This document shows, one piece after another, positions 55,031 through 64,000 of a stretch of DNA of 64,000 nucleotides; within the stretch, counting starts at the first letter, position 1; each line of letters starts with the position of its first letter. Under the pieces are notes generated by a model. It saw only the letters and a list, made by a program, of their open reading frames with translations, ran no database searches and had not been told where the DNA came from. The translations under genes and the position numbers were made by a program. Source of the stretch: Parachaetomium inaequale (Eukaryota > Ascomycota > Sordariomycetes > Sordariales > Chaetomiaceae); NCBI GenBank assembly GCA_033296685.1, contig MU854363.1, positions 1-64,000 on the forward strand, in the 5' to 3' direction.

Positions 55031-55945
55031 GATGTATTGCTCTTTGCCTTGGGTCGCCGGGTGGACGAGCCTGGGGACTTGATGCTGACTCGAGGGACGG
55101 GGCTGACGTTGGGGTGACGATAGCAAGGAAACAGGGACTGAAACTGTAGGTCGAGAGTAACAGAATGCTGCATGCTTGGTGGCAAGGACATGATCCCCCC
55201 GTCGGGACGTTGCAGGGGGAAGAAGGTGCCCCGGCAGGCGTGTAGTGTCCTATCCAGTTTCTGGCAAGAAGTCCCGGGGAAAGCTGTGCTAGGTGGATCA
55301 TTTGAAGGACGACTGTCGCTTCCAGCTGACATCCAAGGACCTTGCCGCCCAGCGTGCGCAGGTTTCAGGTTGTTGCGAGGCACCCTTTCATGTTCAAGCA
55401 AGTAACCAGTTGAAAAGGGTCATTCCCATCACAAACAGTTGCAGGATGCATCCAGCTTCGACGTGCACTCATTACCTACTGCAGTTCCTCAATGCTTAAT
55501 TACATCGAAAGAAGCTGGGCTACCCCCCGTCTTGTTTGGTGCTGCCGGTGTGCTCTGATGGCCCTGTAGTGCCCATGGCCCTGTAGTGCCCATGGCCCCC
55601 GTAGTGATTATGCCCCGTAGTGTTCTGGTGAACCCGGAATCTAGTGTCTTGGAGGCACTGCCCCGTAGTGTTCGGATGGCCCCGTCGAGGCTTTTCCAGT
55701 TCTACGACACCAGGCGTGCAAAAACGGATAAACGGATCTTCGCCGAAGTTCAAGTCACTGACATTTCGCGACACTGGACCGCAGCAGCTCTGCCATCGCT
55801 GTCAGTCCATTGGCTTCAGCACTGGAAAGGCCGACTGACTTTTGGTAAGTAATATTCCAGGTTCTTGTATCCGTGTGCTGATATTCGTTTCTTTCTTTCT
55901 TTTTTACAGATCCGCGACCGGTGCAGTACCGGGTCTTCTCGAACC
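55031..55945. other. Spacer with a 17-nt tandem repeat
   Basis: Bidirectional promoter region of the orphan gene and the DUF6604 gene. It contains the GTAGTG repeat array at 55562-55628. Otherwise nothing recognised. Confidence 0.45.
55562..55628. repeat. 17-nt tandem repeat (CCCTGTAGTGCCCATGG)
   Basis: Two identical 17-nt units are followed by two variant units that keep the GTAGTG core. A further isolated copy lies at 55663-55681. Spacing of the GTAGTG core is 17-18 nt across the array. Confidence 0.8.
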
Positions 55946-56617
55946 ATGGCGACACGCAATGCTTATGAAGAGTACAAGCGAGACACCGGCTTCCTGCTGT
56001 ACTGGATGATCCAGACATTCAACAACATCATCAGGGCGGCGACAAGGAGGGGCGATGGGAAAGCCAGGGCAGTCAACACCACCGGAGAGCTCACGGTGGC
56101 CGGCATTGTAAGACTGGCCCAGTTGATCGCCAAGCACAACATCATCGCCTCGCCCGTCATCTTCCGCCTGTTTCGGTCCGTCATCGATGCCAGGACTGTT
56201 GCCCATGCTTCATTCCTCGAGTTCTCTGCCTGGAACCCGGACCCGGCCATCGAGAACAGCAACAGGTCGCACAGGTTTTTCATCGATGCTTTGACCAAGG
56301 CTGTCGAGGCTCTGGGAGGCAACTACTGGAGGGACAAGGGGAGGTCAGACATGGTCATCGAGGACGATGACCCCCGGGCCAAGGCCCAGCTTGAACCAGC
56401 GAAAGGACTGCTCATCGTCCGAAACCTGGAACCCCCATCGGGGTTGCCCACCGGCCCCTTGGTTGGGCTGGTACAAAGCGACCCGCGTAGGGGTATGAGG
56501 GTCGGACGAATCGGCAGTGCCTGCTTGTGGCCAGGATTGTATGCAGTAGTTGTCCGTGGCTTTGAAGCCAACTTTGTGGGCTCTCACAGTTACTCCCGAG
56601 AAGCTAAATGCAATTAG
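55946..56617 (+). CDS. Truncated DUF6604-type protein
   Basis: A single open frame of 223 aa. The start NAYEEYKRDTGFLLYWMIQT is the N-terminal signature of the fungal DUF6604 family (a YKxDT motif followed by helices), continuing with ELTVAGIVRLAQLIAKHN and FRSVIDARTVAHASFLEF. Family members are usually several times longer, with a large C-terminal region. Here the frame stops after GFEANFVGSHSYS, shortly before a purine tract. From about residue 160 the sequence loses family character. It is therefore probably a 5' fragment. It could still be expressed as a short protein. Start chosen at the first ATG before the signature. Confidence 0.6.
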   Translation: MATRNAYEEYKRDTGFLLYWMIQTFNNIIRAATRRGDGKARAVNTTGELTVAGIVRLAQLIAKHNIIASPVIFRLFRSVIDARTVAHASFLEFSAWNPDPAIENSNRSHRFFIDALTKAVEALGGNYWRDKGRSDMVIEDDDPRAKAQLEPAKGLLIVRNLEPPSGLPTGPLVGLVQSDPRRGMRVGRIGSACLWPGLYAVVVRGFEANFVGSHSYSREAKCN

Positions 56618-56675
56618 CGCTGCCATTTTCGTGTCTCTTTTCTTTCCTTCTGAACGAGGAAAACAACCACCATGA

Positions 56676-56880
56676 AAGAATAGAAAAGGGGGGCAAGAAA
56701 GAAAGAAGAGTAAAGAAAAGACAAGAAAGAAAAGGAAAAGAAAGGAAAAGAAGACAAAAGAAAAGGAAAAGAAGTTATAAGAAAAAGAAGAGGAGACAAA
56801 AGAAAAAGAAAAGAAGTTATAAGAAAAAGGAAACAAGTCAAAAGAAAAAAAAAGAAGAAAAAAAAGGGAAACAGGAAGGG
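56676..56880. repeat. 205-bp purine tract with 42-nt internal repeat
   Basis: Almost only A and G on the plus strand. A block containing GAAGTTATAAGAAAAAG occurs at 56771 and 56813, a 42-nt period. The tract separates the DUF6604 fragment from the Hsp70-like exon, so it may mark a rearrangement junction or be an expanded intronic polypyrimidine tract of the minus-strand gene. Confidence 0.8.
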
Positions 56881-56888
56881 GTGCTCAC

Positions 56889-57067
56889 GTCGTGCCCATG
56901 TCCACACCAATGGCAAACCGGTGGATCATAGACCCTGACGAGTTGGGGGGCTGGAAGCCCCAAACAGAAGACGGGGGATCGGGCGAGCTTTGAGGGAAGC
57001 TTTGGGGGGTTGGATTGCGGTGGCTGTCCGAAGCCATGGCATGGTGGTTGGGAGCTTGGTTCTCCAT
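56889..57067 (-). pseudogene. Isolated first exon of an Hsp70-like ATPase
   Basis: The minus-strand frame starts at ATG 57067, has a Pro/Ser-rich leader and ends FAIGVDMGTT, the phosphate-1 loop (DxGTT) that opens the nucleotide-binding domain of fungal Hsp70-like proteins. A GTGAGC donor follows directly (56888), as expected for an exon boundary there. Downstream on this strand lie the purine tract and the oppositely oriented DUF6604 fragment, and no FSG-type continuation of the ATPase domain was found within the next kilobase. So it looks like a gene severed after its first exon. A shared GxDxGTT motif could occur by chance, but motif, donor and position agree. Confidence 0.5.
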
Positions 57068-57527
57068 GCTGCTGCGGTCGGTATCTTATCAGCTGAAGTT
57101 GGACTGAAGGTGTGGAAACACCCGGGTGGCAGGCAGTATTAATACAAGCAGACGAAGATTAGGGAGTCAATGAGCAAAGAATGCGAGCAGGCAGGACTTT
57201 GGCCGGCCGGATTAGCTCCACTTCATCTTCCTCGCCAAACAAACCCGGATACATAGCTGCAGCATGTTTGGGCAGCCTTTGCGGCCCGCGTTGTGCCATT
57301 CGCTGCTCCGCCTGACATATTGACTGATAGATGCACATGTGGCCAGCCATCCACCCACCCTCCTTGAATCCTTGACCAAAGCTTTTCCCTTTGTTTGTCC
57401 CGGTTTCGGGTGCCGGCCTGTTGGGCTTTAACCCCTCCTTGCCGCCTGCCATTTGCCAAACTGTCCTCCCCCACCTCAACACTGCACTCTCCCACCACGC
57501 TGTCTTTACCGCCTTTTGTCCATCACC
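57068..57527. other. Spacer upstream of the orphan gene
   Basis: Probable promoter for the plus-strand orphan and formerly for the Hsp70-like gene. C-rich just before the ATG. No distinct motif. Confidence 0.45.
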
Positions 57528-59146
57528 ATGCTGTGGCTGTCGTTGCCCCGGAAGTGCAAGGCCGTGAGGAGCGCCAGCCCCAGTGTTGCTGTTGCCAAGC
57601 CTGCCAAGGATCGCAGTCGCCGCACCCTACGCGGCAAAGGCAAACGTTCTTCCTCGGGCAAGAAGGCACAGCACTTGGCCGCCATGGCGGAGCAACCTGA
57701 GTTACCTGCTCCCGAGCAGCCTGCTCCCGTGCCCCCGGGGGCATCCAGCGCCGCTGCCGACAAGACACTAATTGCCATCGACGCGGCCGAGTACCAGGGG
57801 CTTGGTAACGGACTCGAGCCCGTGCGGCATCTCACCAAGGAGGAATACGCGCAACATGTTGATGAACGACTCCGGATGTGGTACAGGGGCGTTTTTGACT
57901 TTCGTCACACTGTCCACATCAATTATGTCACCAAGAATTGGGGAGGGCTGGTATCGCTCGTTTATGGTGTCGCTCACCAGCACTTCCCTAGGTCTGTCGA
58001 CCGGAAGACCTTGGACGCCGAGACACAGGCGATGATGAAGACCTGGGCGCCCAAGGCCGAGGAATACATGGGTGTTTGGCCACGCGGTAATTCAAGACTT
58101 GCTGCATGCTTCCTTACAACAGACCATGCAGAATGCTGACCCCCGGGCTGTCTCTAGTGATCTTTGAAGCATGGATTTGGCGGATCCTGGTTGATGACGT
58201 TTTTGAGGGTCCCGCTGCACAGCAGTCACAGCAGTCACAGCCGTGGAAAACTTATGCCGAGCTCCTGCACATGATAGAGCGTCAGTTCCCCTCCCAGCCT
58301 TCCTTTCTCTTGCCTCATCTCACCCCGCTCTCCTCTCTCCCCTCTCCCTCCTATTTCTCTTGCATTTAATCTTTTCCAAGCTGCTGACGTCGCCGAAGCT
58401 CTGGCTCGTTTGGCGCCCGACGCATTGAGCGAACACATGAATGAGACTCGGACAAGTTCGGTCGTGGTGGAGGATGTGGGTTGGCGGCAGCTGACGGAAC
58501 ATCGATTGAAGAGTAGAGTCATGCTCTGGCGCTCCTTGACCACGAATCTGCTGCAGTTGGCCCTGGACGAGAACTCACGCTACACAGTTGAATACGTGAT
58601 TCAGCTCATCACCCAGAAGTTCGGCCGCTGGCTCAATCCCCTCGAGGGGCCCGCCAAGAAACATTTGCACGCCGATCTCCGCAACCTCGCAGAGCGTGTA
58701 ATAAAACTGGACTGGTATGTGCCCTTGGAAACTGCTTCTGGCGTGTCTCGGGGCTTTGTCGGCACTTGCCAAGCAGGGCGGAAGAAAGACTTCGCTGACA
58801 TGCTGGTACAAGGGAAATGCACCGAAGCTCCACGCTCTATGACTTCCACTTCAAGGATCAGGCGACAGGCAAAGAACATGGTTTTCTTTACAAGAAAACA
58901 AAACCGCCAGTGATGCAGCCGCACTCTGTCAGTTCCGATGTGCGGTACCAAGAGGGATATCCCGTGGACCTGGTCGTGGTGCCTTTGCTCATAGCCAGGG
59001 GCGACCCTTTGATGCCGCCTGGCGATTGGGGCTCGGGCCACATCGTCAACCCTTTGGAGGTGGCTATCGACATGTTCCCAGAGGAGGAAGCAGACATGCC
59101 GGAACCGGGCGCGGGAGGTGATGCAGCGGGGCCGTCATCAACTTGA
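57528..59146 (+). CDS. Orphan four-exon protein
   Basis: Exons 57528-58086, 58158-58280, 58381-58714 and 58813-59146 give 449 aa. Every junction closes in frame, with branch-like GCTGAC elements in introns 1 and 3 and donors GTAATT, GTCAGT and GTATGT. The N-terminus is basic and Ser/Lys-rich (KAVRSASPSVAVAKPAKDRS, RGKGKRSSSGKK), a possible nuclear signal. The middle has VIFEAWIWRILVDDVFEGPA and YTVEYVIQLITQKFGRW, mostly helical. The C-terminus is acidic (PEEEADMPEPGAGGD). Its plan of a variable N-terminus and helical body recalls lineage-specific fungal proteins near DUF6604-type genes, but I do not recognise the family. Splice consistency is the main evidence that it is real. Confidence 0.6.
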
Positions 59147-60358
59147 GGTTGTAAACCATTGAGTGTCGCCACGGGCAAGTGGTGTTCTGGGAGTTGTACC
59201 CTGTCTTTCTTTGTTTACGCCGGTCACTTGATGCTTTTGAGTTCATTCGTCTGTTTTTGGATTCCCAAAGGGAAACATGTCCGCTCGTTTCTTTTGTTTC
59301 AGATTGGAATCATTGCCGAGTATGTAAATTTAGACAACCGCGCTCAGTCTTTTCCGATTTGGGTCCCATAAGGCCACAGGTCACAAGAGTGATAATCATA
59401 TTGGAACCCGGAGCCAGTCGGCCAGCGCATGTTGCTCGTGTACTGGTATAAGATGCTTTTCTCAACGAGAGCTACCACAAACCCTTTGAACCTTTCCATA
59501 TCTGCCCCCTCGAGGACATGTTCCCTTAGGTCTTTGTCTCTCACGGTAGCACGGAGTTTAGTCAGTTTGGAGATGGCGACGGAAGATTTCTGCCAGCATG
59601 TTTGCGGCGACCAACTGACTTTCTCGGGCCTCAAACACACGCAAATGACCGCCCATTATGACTCTCTTTGAACGCAGTCGGGATGATCTCCCAAGGGAAT
59701 GACAAACCCGCTCTCTATGTGCGTGGAGAAGGGAGTGTCGGAGGAGAGAGATCAAGCGAGCTGGAATGGCATTGTGAAGAGGATGCATCCGTTTAATCGC
59801 TTTTGAAGCCATTTTTGAGTTCCCAAAGCCTTGTCTCACCCCCTTGATATTGACAACAAGATAGTCAGCTACCATTGATGAGCCATTTGTCAAACCAACA
59901 ATGTCTATTGTCCATTTTTGAAGTGGTTTAGCGCATGTTTTCTCGCCCAAGGCCAGGCAGAGACGGCTAGGAAGGGCAGAACTCAATGACCATCCCTTCG
60001 CACAAATCAGACTAAGGAGAACAACAGTTGATTATTGCGTACAACCCCCAACCTTTGACAAATCAGCAATCAGCTTACCACAAACCGACACTCTTTACCT
60101 GCCACGGCCCACATGCATCCGAGCTGGCCGGAGGGAAACCCGGCGCTCAGAGAAACAAATGCCCTTTCACCAGCAACAGAAAGCCTGCAGCAGCCTATCG
60201 GAACCCAACTGCCCCAGCCACAATCAAACCCGGCCTTCATCTCACCAGTCCTCCTTCCATACTCACCACTCGACGAAGCAAGAGGCTTCCCTTCCCACCC
60301 CAACACCCTCCCACCAAACGCCACACAGCAGACCGACTGAACCACCAACTGACCGAAA
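59147..60358. other. Spacer with fragmentary minus-strand ORFs
   Basis: No complete gene. The interval 59344-59986 contains two overlapping protein-like frames on the minus strand; see the pseudogene entry. The rest holds the promoter of the next plus-strand gene. Confidence 0.4.
59344..59986 (-). pseudogene. Possible fragment of a decayed gene
   Basis: Two minus-strand frames look protein-like in sequence order: first WTIDIVGLTNGSSMVADYLV and LRVFEARESQLVAANMLAEI, ending at a TAA. Then, in another frame overlapping by about 80 bases, KLTKLRATVRDKDLREHVLE and ADMERFKGFVVALVEKSILY. No good ATG precedes the first frame. The composition is less GC-rich than neighbouring genes. This fits a gene interior with a frameshift or missed intron, cut off from its start. 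I do not recognise a family. Confidence 0.3.
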
Positions 60359-61087
60359 ATGCTCTCCCTCCACACCCACACTCCGCTCCTCATCCACCTG
60401 CACGCCACCCTCTACTGGTCCGACCCCAACAGCAGCAGCAGCAGCAGCAGCAACAACAACGGCCCGCACGTGCTCCTCCGCAGTCAGAAACTGGCCCCCG
60501 TCGCCTTCGCCGCCGACGTGGTCGTCCCCGACACGGGCACTGCCACCACCACCATGATGAACAACACCAACAACATAACGATGATGAACAACACCACCGC
60601 GGACGGCAGTTGCGGCGGCGGGTACGGGTCCGGGTACGGGTACGGCGACGCGGACGCAGACGCGACCCTCTTCCTGCGGTCGCTCGACGCCCGCTGCCTG
60701 GCGCGCGTGCGCGCCATGACGCGGTACACGGCCTACCGGTTCGACAAGCCCGTCAACTACGAGGTCGAGCGGGCGTTTGTGTGGGCGGGCATGATGCCTA
60801 CGGGTGTGCTGCCGGGGAAGCCTGTCAAGGAGGGGAGGGAGGAGGTGGTGTCGTCGTCGTCGTCGTTGTCGATGCGGGGGCTGAGCGGTGCTGAACTTGG
60901 GAGGCAGGTGGAGATGGTTCGGCTCAGGGGGTATCGGGACTGGGTGAGGGTTGAGATGGCGGTGGAGATTGAGGGCAGGGAGGCGTTGAGGGGGAGGGGG
61001 GAGGTGGTTCATGTTTGGGGGGTGGATGGGAAGGTGGCTGACGGAGACTCGCCTGCGGAAACGGAGTTGGGGGAGGGGGATGTTTAG
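60359..61087 (+). CDS. Hypothetical protein with Ser/Asn repeats
   Basis: A single exon of 242 aa. LLIHLHATLYWSDP is followed by a Ser-Asn homopolymer run coded by (AGC)n(AAC)n. After a conserved-looking LLRSQKLAPVAFAADVVVPD comes a Thr/Met/Asn and Gly/Tyr-rich insert. The best-ordered part is FLRSLDARCLARVRAMTRYT and YRFDKPVNYEVERAFVWAGM, followed by LRGYRDWVRVEMAVEIEG, alternating basic and hydrophobic residues. No known family was recognised. The uninterrupted frame, codon use and ATG after a C-rich leader support a gene, but the repeats weaken the composition argument. Confidence 0.5.
   Translation: MLSLHTHTPLLIHLHATLYWSDPNSSSSSSSNNNGPHVLLRSQKLAPVAFAADVVVPDTGTATTTMMNNTNNITMMNNTTADGSCGGGYGSGYGYGDADADATLFLRSLDARCLARVRAMTRYTAYRFDKPVNYEVERAFVWAGMMPTGVLPGKPVKEGREEVVSSSSSLSMRGLSGAELGRQVEMVRLRGYRDWVRVEMAVEIEGREALRGRGEVVHVWGVDGKVADGDSPAETELGEGDV
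60430..60463. repeat. (AGC)n(AAC)n coding microsatellite
   Basis: Triplet run inside the hypothetical gene, coding Ser then Asn. Likely length-polymorphic. Confidence 0.8.
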
Positions 61088-62282
61088 GGGTTTGGTGGCG
61101 GGGCAACGAGTGGGATTTGAGGAAAGATGGTATTTGAGTCGTTGGTATGGGCTGCCTAGGTTTGGATGGGGATGTGTACTAGCATTTGACTCGTTGTTTG
61201 GCGGTCGTTGTATGGGTCAGGGTTGGATCCCGCTGTTTGGATGGGCCACGAGAAGGAGAAGGGAGACGACAAGACACAGCCGCGGGAAGGATGCTATCTT
61301 TAGGCCGGAATCGATGTTGCCGGCGTGCTGTCGGCGGCCCGCGCACACTCGGCCGTCTCATAGCGCTGATACAGACAAACTTGAAGCATCTGAGTTGCAG
61401 CCGTCCAGACTTTTGCCAGCGGGTTCGATGGAACCCAGTGAAACCCTGCTGCTGCAGGTCTGCGGTTCACTCTGTAATGTCCCGAACGGATACTACTGGT
61501 TGGGGGACTCGCTTGGCATGCAGCCAAAGACGACCTGCAGGACGACGAGCAGGCTGGCCAGCGATGAAAGAGAGAGGAGGCTTCTGGAATGGCCGCCACA
61601 GACGCAGCTGGCAGAGGAAAAAGTAATGGTCCGTCAGCTGGGCCTCGAGGTCTGAAGGGCTCATACCCAGCCGTCTCATGACCACACCACGTCCTGGCAA
61701 GCCAGATGGATAGACAGTAACACTTCTCATCTACATCTGTAGTAGCATTCCGGATGCGGATCCTAGCAATCTGGATGTAGACGGCGACTCCACCCCTCTC
61801 GCGTGAAGCTCGTAGAGCAACATGTTTGCCTAGGGATACAAGGACGCGGCCCAGACGATGTTCCGCCACCGAGACACTGGCCAGACGACGGGCGGCGGGG
61901 TGAAAACGTGCCCGGAGCTGAAGGCGAGCACCTGGCCGCCTCTCCTGCGGCCGCCCTCTAGACCCACGCCTCTGCATCGGCATCTCTGCAGCGGCCTCCG
62001 GACCCGCTCTGATTCGCAGTGAGAGGTTCCACAGCGATCTGTTCTTCCGGGGAGGCGGCTGCCTGCTTCAGACGGCCGATCTCCGGGGAGAATTACCTCA
62101 TGGTCCCGATCCAGTTGACCGCTGGTGGCGGCCAAGTGAGCGAGCACCCCACGATTCTGCCCCCCCTATACCGAAGAGTAAAGACAGCCGAAATACCTTA
62201 TCGTCGCATTAAATCTCGGCCGAAAACCTGGCTTGGCGCGTGGGGACGAGAGATCCGAGGAAACCGGGCCGGCACCGAAACG
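61088..62282. other. Intergenic, nothing recognised
   Basis: About 1.2 kb. Overlapping frames on both strands have no recognisable protein motif. It should contain the promoter of the SANT-domain gene. Confidence 0.45.
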
Positions 62283-63411
62283 ATGACGAGGACACGGCGG
62301 CCGCCCCGGTGGTCGAGCCGAGATACACGGGCCGGGCAAGCGACGGTGGGAGCTTCCGGGGGCCCCGAGCCACCCATGCGCTCCGAGATCCCGGGTGGGG
62401 GCTACCGTCTGATTGCAGCCCAGCAAACGAGTACCACCCCCGGCCCCGGCGCGCTCCGATACCCACCGCCGCTGCCCGCCGCACCGCCGCCTCCCCCAAC
62501 GAGCAACCCCAGCGCGCCGCCCGCGGCCGTCGGCCCACAACCGGAACCCCCGATGATTGTGGAAGACGACGAGGATGCCCCAGCCGGAGCGCCGCCGCCG
62601 GGGCACGAGCAGCACGAGCTCGTGGGCGACGAAACGGCGGCGCTGGCCGAGTACCCCTACTCGATCTACAACCACGGCACCTGGACGGCCGACGACGACA
62701 AGACGCTGATCCAGGCGCGCTCGCGCGGGCAGAACTGGGCCGACCTCCAGCGGACGCACTTCCCGAGCAAGACGGCCAACGCGTGTCGGAAGCGGTACGA
62801 GCGGCTGGTCGAGCGGCGCGGGATCCACGACTACAGCGGGCGGCGGCTGGAGATGGTGGCGGGCGAGTACATGAACATGCGCAAGGACATCTGGTCCGGG
62901 CTGGCGGACCGGGTGGGGATGAAGTGGGAGGTGGTCGAGGCGCTGGTGAGAAGCCCTTCCGGTTCTTGTGACGTTGACTGGAACGTGGTCTGCTGACTCG
63001 GGATAACAGTGCATGGGTGCCGGACTGAGGACCATCCAGTCCAACGCCCGGTCGTACACCAACCGCGCGAGGCGGGACACCAGGATGTCGCAGAAGACGC
63101 GGGAGGCGCAGGCCGAGGCGCTGGGCACGGGCGCGGTGGGACTCGGGCGGCCGCCACTGCCGGTCGGGAGCGAGTTCGGGACGGCGTTTACCGGCCACGG
63201 CGCCGAGGCGGACCGGAGCATGCCGCCGCCGCCCCCCTTTTTCCCGACGAACGGGCCTCCTCCCGGCTCCCGGCTGCCGCCCATGGTCCTGGCGCCGCAG
63301 GTGCCCTTCCGGGGCTATCTCAACGGGAATGCGAGGTCGACGTCAGGCCCGCCCAACACAGGCCCCGCCCCGGAACCTCCTCCGCTGGCGAACCGGGCTC
63401 CGGAGTGGTAG
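62283..63411 (+). CDS. SANT/Myb-like DNA-binding protein
   Basis: Exons 62283-62945 and 63010-63411 give 354 aa (or 323 if the ATG at 62376, MRSEIPGGGY, is used). The intron (64 nt) has a GTGAGA donor and a CTGACTCGGG branch region and joins KWEVVEAL to CMGAGLRTIQ. The Myb/SANT repeat is GTWTADDDKTLIQARSRGQN, then WADLQRTHFPSKTANACRKR and YERLVERR, with the three spaced hydrophobic/Trp positions (one Trp at the start, one in helix 2). Fungal Myb proteins of this type continue with a second helical region (IWSGLADRVGMKWEVV), as here. Pro-rich tails flank both sides. Probable nuclear transcription factor; targets unknown. The first exon's start is uncertain. Confidence 0.75.
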
Positions 63412-64000
63412 GACCAGCCTGGGACCCCCGACTGACCATACGACGTCGGGCCTTTGTCCGCGGATGCTCTTGCGGGCGGCCATCGGAGGGTCCTAGGCAC
63501 CGAGGTTGCCGAGTGCAACCGCATCCTTTGGATCTCGCATTGCTTTAGGCCGCTGAGGTTGGAAAATGTCGAGGTCGAGGACTCGAGATGTTGCATCGTG
63601 GGCTGCTGACAGAAATTGAATAGAGTCGGGGACGGATACATTTGCCGCATAAACAGTCATCAAATATGCTCGCAGCGCGCATCGTGATTGTCTTGGCCGC
63701 TATTAGTGTTGGCGTTTCCCAGAATTCGAAAAAGCCGCAGTTGCAAGGAAGCGCGGATTAGCGGAACATGGAAAGGTGGTGTTTCTTCATGGTGGCCGAG
63801 GCCGGGGCCGAATACCAGGGTGTATAGCGCGTTTGGTGAAAGGCCAGGGCCCGGCCCCGGGACCCGCCGTAATTTCAGGCCTGATTCCGGGGCCAACCCC
63901 GGCCCAACCTTCGGACTTTTGAAACAACCAAAGAAGCGTGGATCGCTGTGAAATTGTTGATATCTCTTTAGTCCCATGCCAACCAGCGCTGCCCGTTGTC
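63412..64000. other. Right-edge intergenic DNA
   Basis: No coding sequence was supported. A GC-rich patch with CCGG/GGCC palindromes lies at about 63842-63905. Confidence 0.45.

Noticed and set aside
62166..63284. 372-codon minus-strand ORF
   Set aside because: Antisense to both exons and the intron of the SANT gene; Arg/Pro-rich shadow.
1..64000. Transposons, LTRs, CRISPR arrays, bacterial operons
   Set aside because: No transposase, reverse transcriptase, long terminal repeats, target-site duplications or regularly spaced palindromic repeats were seen.

Overview
The window is chromosomal DNA from a filamentous ascomycete, most likely a Sordariomycete. Genes are intron-poor, and introns are usually 45-100 nt with GTRNGT-type donors, CTGAC or CTAAC branch sites and NAG acceptors. 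Codon third positions are GC-rich. The gene set is ascomycete: a fungal NudE protein, a Set9-type H4K20 methyltransferase, a velvet-like protein, an AA9 lytic polysaccharide monooxygenase, a YAT amino acid permease, an NmrA-like protein, and fungal families of the DUF6604, DUF1308 and F-box type. No bacterial, plasmid, phage or CRISPR feature was seen. Exon boundaries below were derived by hand from splice signals and reading frame and were not checked against transcripts.

Left part (about 1-35.9 kb), mainly conserved housekeeping genes. A G-rich left edge with a partial exon; a Pin1/Ess1 prolyl isomerase (-); a Cys-rich fungal F-box-type protein (-) divergent from RPB9 (+); convergent to RPB9 a mitochondrial uL14 protein (-), which is divergent from Set9 (+); a BTB protein (+); an intron-containing tRNA-Lys(CTT); a very small velvet-like protein (-); the full acetyl-CoA carboxylase gene (-, 2291 codons, three introns); a 3.8-kb gene-free stretch; NudE (-); a Nudix ADP-sugar pyrophosphatase (-); a secreted AA9 LPMO (-); and an amino acid permease (-).

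Middle (35.9-46 kb). After 1.5 kb of permease upstream DNA with GATA motifs comes an unrecognised family: one intact gene (39853-40548, +) and two decayed minus-strand copies (about 37.47-37.75 and 38.56-38.93 kb). Then a DUF1308/C7orf25-like protein, a short acidic protein and an NmrA-like protein.

Right part (46-64 kb), accessory in character: a five-exon F-box-type gene, a GH79-like glycosidase with an apparent frameshift, a small DUF6914-like ORF, a dead aminoglycoside-phosphotransferase-like gene (two in-frame TGA codons and a lost catalytic Asp), an orphan gene divergent from a truncated DUF6604 gene, a lone Hsp70-like first exon next to a purine tract, a four-exon orphan gene, a fragmentary ORF region, a low-complexity hypothetical gene and a SANT/Myb-like protein. 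Several relics carry transition-type lesions compatible with RIP, but that is inference.

The most unusual signals are: (1) RPB9, whose 707-nt first intron is itself open and protein-like, in frame with exon 1, and would give a 235-aa isoform with a different zinc-like C-terminus; (2) the orphan family with one intact and two decayed copies; (3) a compact velvet domain of only 129 aa.
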